A stretch of 64,000 nt of DNA from Pirellulaceae bacterium. Its GTDB lineage: Bacteria > Planctomycetota > Planctomycetia > Pirellulales > Pirellulaceae. The stretch covers positions 248,001-312,000 of the forward strand of contig BPJV01000005.1 of NCBI GenBank assembly GCA_026004795.1, read 5' to 3'. Position 1 is the first letter of the stretch; every line of letters starts with the position of its first letter. Both the position numbers and the translations under genes were made by a program. Positions 11,005 through 19,708 of this stretch are shown piece by piece. The notes beneath the pieces were generated by a model. The model was given only the letters and a program-made list of their open reading frames with translations. It was not told where the DNA came from and ran no database searches.

Positions 11005-11904
11005 ATGATCGTCGTACGAGTGGAAGGTGGCTTGGGAAATCAAATGTTTCAGTACGCGTTCGGCTGGTGGTTGGCGCGCAAGCACGCCACGACGCTGTAC
11101 CTTGACCTCACCGCCTATGACCACGCTCCGGCCCACGGTTACCTGTTGGATCGCTTCGCTATTGAAGCCACGCCGTTGCCGCCAGAACTCCATGCCCGTC
11201 TCCCGCGGCGCTATCGTAAGGATGGAACCACAGCCCGCACTTCACTCTTCAGCCGCTCTCCCAAGCCATTGCGGCGCGTGAAAGAAAAACCGTTCGGCTT
11301 CGCCGCCCGTTACCTGGCTGCCAAAGACGACTCCTATCTGGTTGGTTACTGGCAAAGTGAGCGCTACTTTGCTTCTCAGCAAGAGGCGCTGCGCCGACAG
11401 TTCACCCTGCGGAGCAAGCTGAGTCAACAAAGTGAGCGGATCCGGCAACAGATGCTATCGAGTTGTAGCCTAGCCCTTCACGTTCGTCGTGGTGACTATG
11501 TCGACGATCCGCAAGCAGCCCGCATCTATGCTAGACAAACAATCGATTACTACCATCGGGCGGTGGCTCACTTCGCTCGGCAACGCAGCGAGCCGATCCG
11601 CGTTTTTGTGTTCTCCAACGACATCGCGTGGTGTCGTGAATACCTCCGCTTTCCATGGCCGACACACTGGGTCGATCACACCACGGCGGCAACCGCTGTG
11701 GAAGACATGATTCTCATGTCGTGTGCCCGCAGCCTGGTAATGGCCAATAGCACCTTTAGTTGGTGGGCGGCGTGGCTGGGCGAGCATCGCGGACAGCAAA
11801 TCTATGCGCCGAGCGCATGGTTTCTTCCGGGAACGCTTGATGATCGTCATATCCTCCCATCTCGTTGGACACGCATCGAATCTACCTGCAAGAAAGCCGC
11901 CTGA
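11005..11904 (+). CDS. Glycosyltransferase family 11 (alpha-1,2-fucosyltransferase-like)
   Basis: This is a 299-aa protein, the usual length for bacterial FutC/WbsJ-type enzymes. The start MIVVRVEGGLGNQMFQYAF is the GT11 N-terminal motif. The GDP-fucose-binding motif HVRRGDYV, the motif VFSNDIAWCREYL and the C-terminal ARSLVMANSTFSWWAAWLG are all present. The enzyme should transfer fucose to the O-2 of a galactose residue. The ribosome site AAAGGA precedes ATG 11005. The gene lies between a GT10 and a GT2 gene and is 3 bp from the latter, so the three form an operon for a fucosylated glycan. Confidence 0.92.
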   Translation: MIVVRVEGGLGNQMFQYAFGWWLARKHATTLYLDLTAYDHAPAHGYLLDRFAIEATPLPPELHARLPRRYRKDGTTARTSLFSRSPKPLRRVKEKPFGFAARYLAAKDDSYLVGYWQSERYFASQQEALRRQFTLRSKLSQQSERIRQQMLSSCSLALHVRRGDYVDDPQAARIYARQTIDYYHRAVAHFARQRSEPIRVFVFSNDIAWCREYLRFPWPTHWVDHTTAATAVEDMILMSCARSLVMANSTFSWWAAWLGEHRGQQIYAPSAWFLPGTLDDRHILPSRWTRIESTCKKAA

Positions 11905-11907
11905 CCT

Positions 11908-12954
11908 ATGTCTCACGCTACGCCACTGGTGTCGGTGATCCTTCCCGTCTACAACGCAGAAAACTTTCTCATCGACGCGGTGGCAAGCATTCTGGAGCAA
12001 ACATGGCAGGACTTTGAACTGATTTGCATCGACGACGGAAGTACCGACTCCTCGCCGCAGATTCTCCGCTGGCTGGCCACCCAAGATTCCCGAATTCGCG
12101 TCATTACCCAGTCCAATCAGGGTATCGTGGCCGCGCTGAACCATGGATGCCAGATGGCGCGAGGTCCGTTGCTGGCGCGCATGGACGCCGATGATGTGGC
12201 GTTTCCCCAACGCTTGCAGCGCCAAGTCGCTTGGTTTCAGCAACACCCGCGAGGCGTGTTGGTGGGTGCTGCCATCCTGGAAATTGATGAACACAGTGCG
12301 CCGCTTCGTATCAGCTCGCTTCCGCGGTGTCACGAGGAGATCGAGTCTGCGTTGCTGAGCCGTCGCACCGGGGTGTTTCACCCAACGGTGATGATGCGTG
12401 CCGATCAATGGCGAGCCGCCGGGGGTTATCGTCCCCGTTTCGAATGGGTAGAGGACCATGACCTGTGGCTACGCCTGGCTCATCGCGGTGAGCTGGCTAA
12501 CCTTCCCGAGGTGTTGCTGGCTTACCGAATGCATGCCCAAAGCATCTGTTGGCGGCGGGCGGCGGTACAGCGCGAGCGCATGAACCAGTTGCTCAGCGAA
12601 GCCTACGCGGCCCGTGGGCTGTCCCTCCCGGCCCACCTGTTGCAATCGGTGGAAACTCAGCGATCTACCGCTGGTCCAGGGAAGTGGGCACGCGTGGCCA
12701 TGCGTGGCGGTTTTGTTCGCACGGCACTCAAGCATTGGCGTCGCCTGCTCATCACCCACACGCCGCTCACCTACCGTCTGCGCATGAGTGCAGAACTTTC
12801 CTTGCGACTGCTGGGACACGGGCTGCAACCTTGGGCATGGTGGTCAAACCACCAGCCGCAGACTCCAACCTTTCCCCACTGGCATGCGCGATGGAAGCAA
12901 TCATCAACCTGTACTGCCACTGTCCCCTCCATGCCAGTGCAACAGGTCGCTTAA
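11908..12954 (+). CDS. Glycosyltransferase family 2
   Basis: This is a 348-aa protein with the GT-A fold signature at its N-terminus (LVSVILPVYNAENFLIDAVA, then LICIDDGSTDSS), the DxD region LLARMDADDVAFPQRL, and the acceptor-side motif WVEDHDLWLRLAHRG. No membrane segment is clear. It probably adds one sugar from a UDP- or GDP-activated donor to a growing surface glycan. It begins 3 bp after the GT11 stop, and its end faces the minus-strand ppx-like gene. Donor and acceptor are unknown. Confidence 0.9.
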   Translation: MSHATPLVSVILPVYNAENFLIDAVASILEQTWQDFELICIDDGSTDSSPQILRWLATQDSRIRVITQSNQGIVAALNHGCQMARGPLLARMDADDVAFPQRLQRQVAWFQQHPRGVLVGAAILEIDEHSAPLRISSLPRCHEEIESALLSRRTGVFHPTVMMRADQWRAAGGYRPRFEWVEDHDLWLRLAHRGELANLPEVLLAYRMHAQSICWRRAAVQRERMNQLLSEAYAARGLSLPAHLLQSVETQRSTAGPGKWARVAMRGGFVRTALKHWRRLLITHTPLTYRLRMSAELSLRLLGHGLQPWAWWSNHQPQTPTFPHWHARWKQSSTCTATVPSMPVQQVA

Positions 12955-12993
12955 CCTCAGGGCGATCCGCCGTCCATGACGGCGACCCCATCA

Positions 12994-14583
12994 TCACAGG
13001 CGCAGTCCGGCCGCACGAATCTGCACCGGGATACCGTACGTCTCCTCGAACAGACTGCTGTTTTGCCTCAACGCCAACTGCTCCAGGGAAACGTCGTCCA
13101 CTCCGCCGGCAGTGATGATCAACCGTTTGTTGGTCATCCGGCAACTGATCTCCTGAATTCGCTGGCTGCGCGATTCGTCCAGGGCAATGGCGATGCGGAG
13201 CAGCGCAGCTAGCTTGGCCACGGTCACGCGTCCATTGCGATCCAAGGTGGAGTACCCTTCATGCTGCGGTTGCGGGCTGCTGCGCCGATGGTAGCGGGCC
13301 ACCAGGGAAACGAGCAACAAGTCCCGCCGCCCCAAGCCGAAGATCTCGCTATTGCGAATAATGTACATCGTATGCTTGTGGTTGCTGCGCGTGTTGATGT
13401 AGTAGCCGATCTCATGCAACAAGGCGGCCAGATAAAGAATCAACTCACTGCGCGGCTCGAGCTGGTGCTCGGATTGCAGCTCAGAGAACAAGATCCGAGA
13501 CAAATTGGCCACATGCCGGGCATGTTTTTCGTCGAAATCAAAACGCCGCCCTAACGAAACGGCTGAACGGATGATTTGTGCACGAAAGTTCGCCGTCCAC
13601 ACATCGCGAATGGCCATATCGTGCAACAGGCCGTCGCGCAGGTTCGTGTCCGAGATGGCAATCTCTTGCTGATCGAACGCACGAGCGAGCAACAGATAAC
13701 ACAACAGGGCGGGCGCCACAGTTTCGGCATCCTGGACGCTGATTCCATACTGCTGCGAGATCTCGTCTTCGCTCAACTCCAGCATGCGGCGCGTCAGGTC
13801 ATTCAGCCGCGAAACAGGCAAGTAGGCCAGGCCAGTCAAATCCCAATCGTCGAGCAACTGCCTGCCAGCGAACCTTACGTCACCGCCGATGCCGATCATG
13901 CGGACCGGCGAGTCGGTTGCCACGTGCTCGCGGATTTGCGCCACGAAGCGCAGGATCTGCGATTCCATGATGGCCCGCTGCTTGGTCCGTGGCGCGTTGA
14001 ACCTTTCCAGAGTTTTCAGCAACCTCAGGGATCCGAGGCGGTAGGTGTGCGAGAACAATACGTTGCCGGATTGGACGACAAGAATCTCTGTGCTCCCACC
14101 TCCCACTTCGACCACCATGCATCGTTCGGTGCTCAGTCGTGGGTCGGATTGCAATTGGGGCTGGATCCCCATGTAGGTGATGCGACTCACCTCCGCCTCG
14201 TCCAGCGGCTCCACCTCGAGACCAGTGGCGATGTAAACGCGATCGATGAAAGCCAAGCGATTGCTCGCTTCTCGTACCGCGCTGGTGGCAACCACGCGCA
14301 CCTGATCGGGTTGTTGGATACCGTACTCTCGCAGCAATTGGCGGTAGGAACGCAAGACGCGTACGCACTGTTCGATGGACGATTTGCGGATGCGCCGCTG
14401 AGTAAAGGTATCTTTTCCTAGACTTACAGGTTGCGAAACATTCTCCAACGGTCGCACGGTTCCCTGGGCATCGATTTCGGCAATCGCCATCCGAATGCTG
14501 GTGGCACCGATATCGATTACGGCGACTACCCTGCTGGCGGCACCGGTGGTGGCGTCGGACTCACTGGAAGCGGTTGCTGTCAC
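12994..14583 (-). CDS. Ppx/GppA-family phosphatase (exopolyphosphatase-like) with HD domain
   Basis: This is a 529-aa protein. The N-terminal ASKHA-fold domain (to about residue 320) shows VVAVIDIGATSIRMAIAEID (phosphate-binding loop 1) and CMVVEVGGGSTEILVV (loop 2), both diagnostic of Ppx/GppA enzymes. These cleave terminal phosphate from polyphosphate or guanosine pentaphosphate. The C-terminal part has an HD-type helical region (KHARHVANLSRILFSELQSE, then LILYLAALLHEIGYYINTRS), as in the longer Ppx proteins. The substrate cannot be fixed by sequence alone. It is convergent with the glycosyltransferase operon. Confidence 0.9.
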   Translation of the reverse strand: MTATASSESDATTGAASRVVAVIDIGATSIRMAIAEIDAQGTVRPLENVSQPVSLGKDTFTQRRIRKSSIEQCVRVLRSYRQLLREYGIQQPDQVRVVATSAVREASNRLAFIDRVYIATGLEVEPLDEAEVSRITYMGIQPQLQSDPRLSTERCMVVEVGGGSTEILVVQSGNVLFSHTYRLGSLRLLKTLERFNAPRTKQRAIMESQILRFVAQIREHVATDSPVRMIGIGGDVRFAGRQLLDDWDLTGLAYLPVSRLNDLTRRMLELSEDEISQQYGISVQDAETVAPALLCYLLLARAFDQQEIAISDTNLRDGLLHDMAIRDVWTANFRAQIIRSAVSLGRRFDFDEKHARHVANLSRILFSELQSEHQLEPRSELILYLAALLHEIGYYINTRSNHKHTMYIIRNSEIFGLGRRDLLLVSLVARYHRRSSPQPQHEGYSTLDRNGRVTVAKLAALLRIAIALDESRSQRIQEISCRMTNKRLIITAGGVDDVSLEQLALRQNSSLFEETYGIPVQIRAAGLRL

Positions 14584-14655
14584 GATTGTCTGTCTTCTTC
14601 GCGGTACCTAGAAAATACTAACTCAGCGTGGGCGATCCTCTATCGTGGTCACCTA

Positions 14656-15273
14656 TCAACGCCGATGCAACCAAGACTCGAGGTCGCGCTGCAACCGTTC
14701 GGCATTCTCGAACAGAACGGCATGCCAGCCGCGTCGCCTGGCTGCGTAAACGTTTTCGGGGCGATCGTCGACGAAGAAGATCTGTGGCGGCGACCGGCCG
14801 CACTGCTGTTCGGCATGCCGATAAATCGCTTCGTCGGGTTTCATCGCCCCCACTTGATAACTCAGCACCTCGAGTTGAAACGGGCCGTCCGTTACCGGCC
14901 ACCTTGCACGACGAATCCATTCCCAGTGTCCTCGGCACGTATTCGATAGAATTCCTGCCGGCACTGCCTGTCGGCGCACCCATTGCAATACATTCTCCAT
15001 GGGGATGTTGGGCTCGAAGATCGCGCAATACGCCTCCAGGACTTCCTCGACCTCTAACGCAGAGTGTAGCACTTCGGCCACCTTCCTGGCGAACCGTTCG
15101 TCGCTCAGTCGTCCCAACTCGTAGTCCACCTGCAGCCCGGCCCCGAAAATCGCATGGCGTACGAACTCCGGTTGGTGCCCTGTCAACGAAGCGAGAGCGT
15201 CGACGGCGATATTGTGGTCGAAGTTGACCAGCACATTTCCCAAGTCGAAAAAGACGAACTGCTGCTCCGCCAT
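14656..15273 (-). CDS. HAD-superfamily hydrolase (YihX/epoxide hydrolase N-terminal-like)
   Basis: This is a 205-aa protein starting at ATG 15273 (MAEQQFVFFDLGNVLVNFD); the ORF track's 35 extra residues overlap the preceding gene and are not needed. Motif I is DLGNVLV, where the second aspartate is replaced by N, as in several haloacid-dehalogenase-type phosphatases that use D-x-G-x-V. Motif II is AGILSNTC, motif III is VGAMKPDEAIY and motif IV is FFVDDRPENVYAA. The helical cap follows motif I. It is probably a small-molecule phosphatase. The start codon is 45 bp downstream of the DUF1080 gene, so they could be co-transcribed. Confidence 0.87.
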   Translation of the reverse strand: MAEQQFVFFDLGNVLVNFDHNIAVDALASLTGHQPEFVRHAIFGAGLQVDYELGRLSDERFARKVAEVLHSALEVEEVLEAYCAIFEPNIPMENVLQWVRRQAVPAGILSNTCRGHWEWIRRARWPVTDGPFQLEVLSYQVGAMKPDEAIYRHAEQQCGRSPPQIFFVDDRPENVYAARRRGWHAVLFENAERLQRDLESWLHRR

Positions 15274-15317
15274 GCCTACGCTCTCTACGTCACCCTCTTT
15301 CGCGGTGGCACCATGCT

Positions 15318-16061
15318 CTATTGCTCGGCTTGGGTATCGGACAAAGTCAATTCGCGAAGGCGAATATTGCGGTACCATGCTTCCGTCGGTGGGCCGGAAT
15401 GGATCTGCAAGCCGATGATTCCGGTGCGGGGAATCTGCGGATCGCGTTCCCGATAATCGACGGTGAGATGGCCGTTGAGGTAGAGCATGATGCGATTGCC
15501 CACCGCGACCACGCGCAGTTCATTCCAGTCGTCTTCCCGCAACCACTGCCGCACTTTCTCCGCCGGCCCCTCCGCCAGCATGGTGTTACGGCGCGACTCA
15601 TCGTACAAAGCTCCCCACACGGGACGTCCCCAGGCCTCTCCCACATCACACTGGTAGCCGCGTACTTCCGTGCTCCCCGCAATCCGCTGCGAACGGAACT
15701 GGATGCCGGCATTGTTCCCCTCGCCTCTCAATTGCACCTCCACGATCAACTCGAAGTCGGCAAACTCCCTCTCGGTACACAGGAACTCATTGTGCGGAAT
15801 TGGCTCCTTCAGCGTCCCCGCCACGATGCAACCATCCTCGACGCGAAAGTACTTCGCATTTCCCTCCCAACCCTGGAGCGTCTTACCATCGAACAGAGGT
15901 TTGAGTGCACGCCCGTCGCCAGGCGCTTCCGCCCAGCAAGTCCCACCGATGACCGCGATGAAGCACCACACTACTACGTGATTCCACCTCAATGCCGTGT
16001 CACTCCACTTGACGGCGAAGCGTGCATTGCAATTCGATGTCGGCTGTTTTTCTTGAATCAT
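15318..16061 (-). CDS. Exported DUF1080 (3-keto-disaccharide hydrolase-like) protein
   Basis: This is a 247-aa protein starting at ATG 16061, which has GGGAAAGC upstream. A hydrophobic signal segment (HVVVWCFIAVIGGTCWAEA) is followed by the DUF1080 concanavalin-like domain: LKPLFDGKTLQGWEGNAKYF, ELIVEVQLRGEGNNAGIQFR and GIIGLQIHSGPPTEAWYRNI. Such proteins are very abundant in Planctomycetes and are linked to carbohydrate breakdown in the periplasm; some members hydrolyse 3-keto-glycosides. The exact sugar is unknown. A second, two-domain member is present at 27.1-28.5 kb. Confidence 0.9.
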   Translation of the reverse strand: MIQEKQPTSNCNARFAVKWSDTALRWNHVVVWCFIAVIGGTCWAEAPGDGRALKPLFDGKTLQGWEGNAKYFRVEDGCIVAGTLKEPIPHNEFLCTEREFADFELIVEVQLRGEGNNAGIQFRSQRIAGSTEVRGYQCDVGEAWGRPVWGALYDESRRNTMLAEGPAEKVRQWLREDDWNELRVVAVGNRIMLYLNGHLTVDYRERDPQIPRTGIIGLQIHSGPPTEAWYRNIRLRELTLSDTQAEQ

Positions 16062-16283
16062 CGTTGCTTTCCCTGGTCCTACCTTGATGGCCTCTCCCTT
16101 TTTCCAACAAATTGATATCCTACCCATTAACGAGCTTGCCTAGTAGACTTGGGGCACAGCGCACGAAGAACCGACGCCCCAATTTTTGTTGGCGGCGCGC
16201 CGTCTAGCGCCATAGTGCCGCCGCATGACCATCCGGTCAGCGAAAATATCCTCCAGTCAGGGAAAGAGAGTGTTTGAACGCCT

Positions 16284-17963
16284 ATGTCCGAAAAACTGAA
16301 CAAATACTCCAGTCGTATCACGCAGCCGAAGAGTCAGGGTGCATCCCAAGCAATGCTCTACGCCACTGGCCTGAAACCTGAAGACATGGACAAGGCGCAG
16401 GTGGGGATTGCCAGTGTGTGGTACGAGGGCAACCCCTGCAACATGCATTTGAATCGCCTGGCCGAAGCGGTCAAGGAAGGAGTAACTCGTGTCGGCCTGG
16501 TCGGCATGCGGTTCAATACGATTGGCGTAAGCGATGGCATTTCCATGGGGACCGAAGGGATGAGCTATTCCCTTCAATCGCGTGACCTTATCGCCGATTC
16601 GATCGAGACGGTCATGGGCGCGCAATGGTACGACGCCTTGATCGCATTGCCCGGGTGTGACAAGAACATGCCCGGATGCCTGATGGCCATGGGACGCTTG
16701 AATCGTCCAGCGTTGATGGTGTATGGGGGAACGATCCGGCCTGGGAAATGGAACGGCCACACGCTGGATATCGTCAGCGCTTTCCAATGTTATGGGCAGT
16801 ACCTAGCCGGTGAAATCACCGAGGAAGAACGACAGGAGATTGTCCGGCATGCCTGCCCCGGCGCGGGAGCCTGTGGCGGCATGTACACCGCCAACACGAT
16901 GGCCACGGCGATCGAGGCGCTAGGAATGGCGCTCCCCTACAGCGCCTCCATCCCTGCGGAGGATCCCGCCAAGATCGACGAATGCCATCGCGCGGCACAA
17001 GCCATCCTACGCTTGTTGGAATTGGATCTGAAGCCTCGTGACATCATGACTCGTGAAGCGTTCGAGAACGCGATGACGGTGGTTGTCGCTTTGGGGGGCT
17101 CCACCAATGCCGTGCTTCATTTGATCGCCATGGCTCGTAGCGTGGGCGTGGAATTGACCCTCGACGATTTTCAGGCCGTCAGTGATCGCGTCCCCTACAT
17201 CGCCGATCTAAAGCCCAGCGGGCGATTCGTTCAGGAAGACCTCCATTCGGTGGGCGGTACTCCCGCGGTGATGAAGTACTTGTTGGAGAAAGGGTTCCTC
17301 AACGGCGATTTGATGACCGTCACCGGCCAGACGCTAGCGGAAAACCTGGCTCCTTTGCCAGGGTTGAAGGATGGACAAACGGTGGTTCACCCCATCGAAA
17401 ATCCAATCAAGCCGACCGGTCATCTCCAAATTCTCAAGGGCAACCTGGCACCGGAGGGTGCCGTGGCGAAGATTACCGGCAAGGAAGGGCTGCGATTCTC
17501 GGGCCCGGCTCGGTGTTTCGACAGCGAAGAAGCGATGCTCGAAGCTCTGGAGCAAAAGAAGATTCAGAAAGGTGATGTGATCATCATTCGATACGAAGGC
17601 CCCAAAGGAGGCCCCGGCATGCCGGAGATGCTCACGCCCACCTCCGCCATCATGGGGGCGGGCTTAGGAAAAGACGTCGCCCTATTGACCGACGGTCGGT
17701 TCTCCGGCGGCTCGCACGGCTTTATCGTCGGGCACGTCACGCCCGAGGCTCAAGTAGGTGGGCCCATTGCCCTGGTCCAGGATGGCGACATCGTCACCAT
17801 TGATGCCGAGGAAAATCGTTTGGACGTCGCCATCAGCGAAGAGGAGATGGCGCGTCGTCGCCAAGCATGGCAGCCGCCGCCCTTGAAGGCCACGCGCGGC
17901 ACGCTTTACAAATACATCAAGAATGTCAAAAGCGCCTCGGAGGGGTGTGTCACCGACGAGTAA
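16284..17963 (+). CDS. ilvD: Dihydroxy-acid dehydratase
   Basis: This is a 559-aa protein, full length for the family. It dehydrates 2,3-dihydroxy-3-methylbutanoate and its ethyl analogue, the third step of valine, leucine and isoleucine synthesis. The sequence shows the IlvD/Edd motifs: the early cysteine in [19 protein letters not shown] and [18 protein letters not shown], which bind the iron-sulfur cluster, then [20 protein letters not shown] and [17 protein letters not shown] near the end. No other branched-chain amino acid gene is adjacent. It is convergent with putA, with about 165 bp between the stops. No clear terminator is visible between them. Confidence 0.97.
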   Translation: MSEKLNKYSSRITQPKSQGASQAMLYATGLKPEDMDKAQVGIASVWYEGNPCNMHLNRLAEAVKEGVTRVGLVGMRFNTIGVSDGISMGTEGMSYSLQSRDLIADSIETVMGAQWYDALIALPGCDKNMPGCLMAMGRLNRPALMVYGGTIRPGKWNGHTLDIVSAFQCYGQYLAGEITEEERQEIVRHACPGAGACGGMYTANTMATAIEALGMALPYSASIPAEDPAKIDECHRAAQAILRLLELDLKPRDIMTREAFENAMTVVVALGGSTNAVLHLIAMARSVGVELTLDDFQAVSDRVPYIADLKPSGRFVQEDLHSVGGTPAVMKYLLEKGFLNGDLMTVTGQTLAENLAPLPGLKDGQTVVHPIENPIKPTGHLQILKGNLAPEGAVAKITGKEGLRFSGPARCFDSEEAMLEALEQKKIQKGDVIIIRYEGPKGGPGMPEMLTPTSAIMGAGLGKDVALLTDGRFSGGSHGFIVGHVTPEAQVGGPIALVQDGDIVTIDAEENRLDVAISEEEMARRRQAWQPPPLKATRGTLYKYIKNVKSASEGCVTDE

Positions 17964-18128
17964 CCGGTCCCACGGATCGACGCACGACCGCTCGAAGAAC
18001 CATCGTCCAGAACAACACCGCGTGGGCTCACCACGAGCTCGCGCCCCACAGCGGGTGCTCCTGCTCCCATCTGGTCGGTGGCGCACCGCGCTGGTGCTCG
18101 AATGGTTCCCTCATCGGCCCCCGCCCAT

Positions 18129-19708
18129 CTACCACGGTTCACGACGTGGCTCGGTGACACGGGCGCCCAGATTGCCATACCGATGGTAGTCGATGCTCAC
18201 GCTCTGTTCACGGACGTACCATAACAATTCGATACGTCCGCAAAGCTGTACGGGATCCTCAGCTACATAGATGAACTGTCGATCGGCCGCTGCACGCACT
18301 GCCGGTGACGCCCAGGGACCAGCGTAGCGCAGACGATCGACTTGGCCGATCTCGATCGCTTCGACCAACTGCTCGTCCGTCTCTTCGAGGTATTCCAGAT
18401 CGGCCGCCCATCGTTCGGTCAGCGCCTCTAAGATCTCCGCTCGTTGCGGCTCCACCTCGGGTGTTACGCTCACTGCCGCTCGTCCGCCGACGGCGACTAC
18501 GGCAGCGATGCGGGCCAGGCAATCCAGCCACGTATCTCGCGGCGTGAGACGAATCCGCAAGTGGGTCATCGGAAGGTAGCGCCGAAAGTTGTCTTGGCCG
18601 ATCAAGCGATACGTATCATGGTACCGTCGAATCTCCGCGCGAGCGAACGCGTCATAGTCGCTCAGGGCACGTTGCAGCGCGTACCATCCCGACGGGCCAA
18701 GCTGCTGCCGCACCTGCTGAGCCGCCTCCGAACGACTCTCGGCCAGTTGCTCCCACAGGTGCTGCAACTGCGGAATCCTCAGTACGACTTCCGTATTGCC
18801 CCCCCCTTCGCTGCTCCGCCCGGGTGTCGTAGCGATGGCCTTCTCGGCGGGCGCGGCCGGCGTGGCCACACGCAGTAGTGGGACAACATAGTTGGGCCCT
18901 CCCGCCTTGATGCCTGGGCCAAACGCGCTTTTTCCCATCCCGCCAAACGGTTGGCGCAATACGATGGCCCCCGTGGTGGGACGATTGACATAGAGATTGC
19001 CCGCGCGCATGCGCGACATCCATCGAGCCTGCTCACGATCGTCAAGCGACTCGAGCCCACTGGTCAGCCCGTAGCCGGTCTGGACAACGGTATCGATCGC
19101 TTCGTCCAGATGGCGGAAGGGCATGACTGCCAGTACCGGACCGAACAATTCGGTGCAATGGGTAAAACTACCCGGCCGAGCATTCCACTTGATGCCGGGA
19201 GACCACAGGCAGGGGTTGCCGTTCAGATTCTTGGGCATCAACAACCACGATTCGCCTGGTTCGAGTTCCTTCAACCCGCGTGCCAAGGCACCTTGCGGCG
19301 GGCGGATCAACGGTCCCATCTTCGTCTTCAAATCCCACACCGGCCCGACGTGCATGCTTTCCACCGCATCGATCAGAGCCTCGCGAAACTTCGCATCGTG
19401 ATACACCTCCTCCTCGAGTAGCAGCAAACTGGTGGCCGAGCACTTTTGGCCAGCATGGGAGAATGCCGAATGGAGCACATTCTTGATCGCCATATCTCGA
19501 TCGCACAGGCTGGTCACGATCGTCGCATTCTTGCCACCGGTTTCGGCCAGCAGGTGCAGCTCGGGGCGATGGTGGAGAATTCGCTGGGCCGTCTCCGTGC
19601 CGCCGGTAAGGACAAACGTCTCTAGTCGCCGATCATTTACCAAACACTGCGCGGCAAGATCTCCCGTGCAGAGGACCAATTGCAATGCCTCTCTGGGGAC
19701 CCCCCCCC
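18129..19708 (-). CDS. putA: PutA C-terminal part (L-glutamate gamma-semialdehyde dehydrogenase), split from N-part by +1 frameshift
   Basis: This is the in-frame continuation of the putA gene after a G9 tract (19700-19708). The ORF stays open upstream to 19811, but that part is out of frame with the enzyme. It carries the rest of the aldehyde dehydrogenase domain: TFVLTGGTETAQRI, LLAETGGKNATIV (the catalytic glutamate) and HSAFSHAGQKCSATSLLLLE (the nucleophile Cys), then TELFGPVLAVMPF and QPFGGMGKSAFGPGIKAGG. After this comes about 250 residues of the PutA C-terminal region. The second step of proline breakdown is NAD-dependent oxidation of glutamate semialdehyde to glutamate. All catalytic residues are intact, so the break is recent or artefactual. 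Confidence 0.9.

Noticed and set aside
11470-12459. 329-aa minus-strand ORF
   Set aside because: Antisense shadow of the GT11 and GT2 genes, which have clear motifs.
13576-14421. 281-aa plus-strand ORF
   Set aside because: Antisense shadow of the Ppx/GppA gene.
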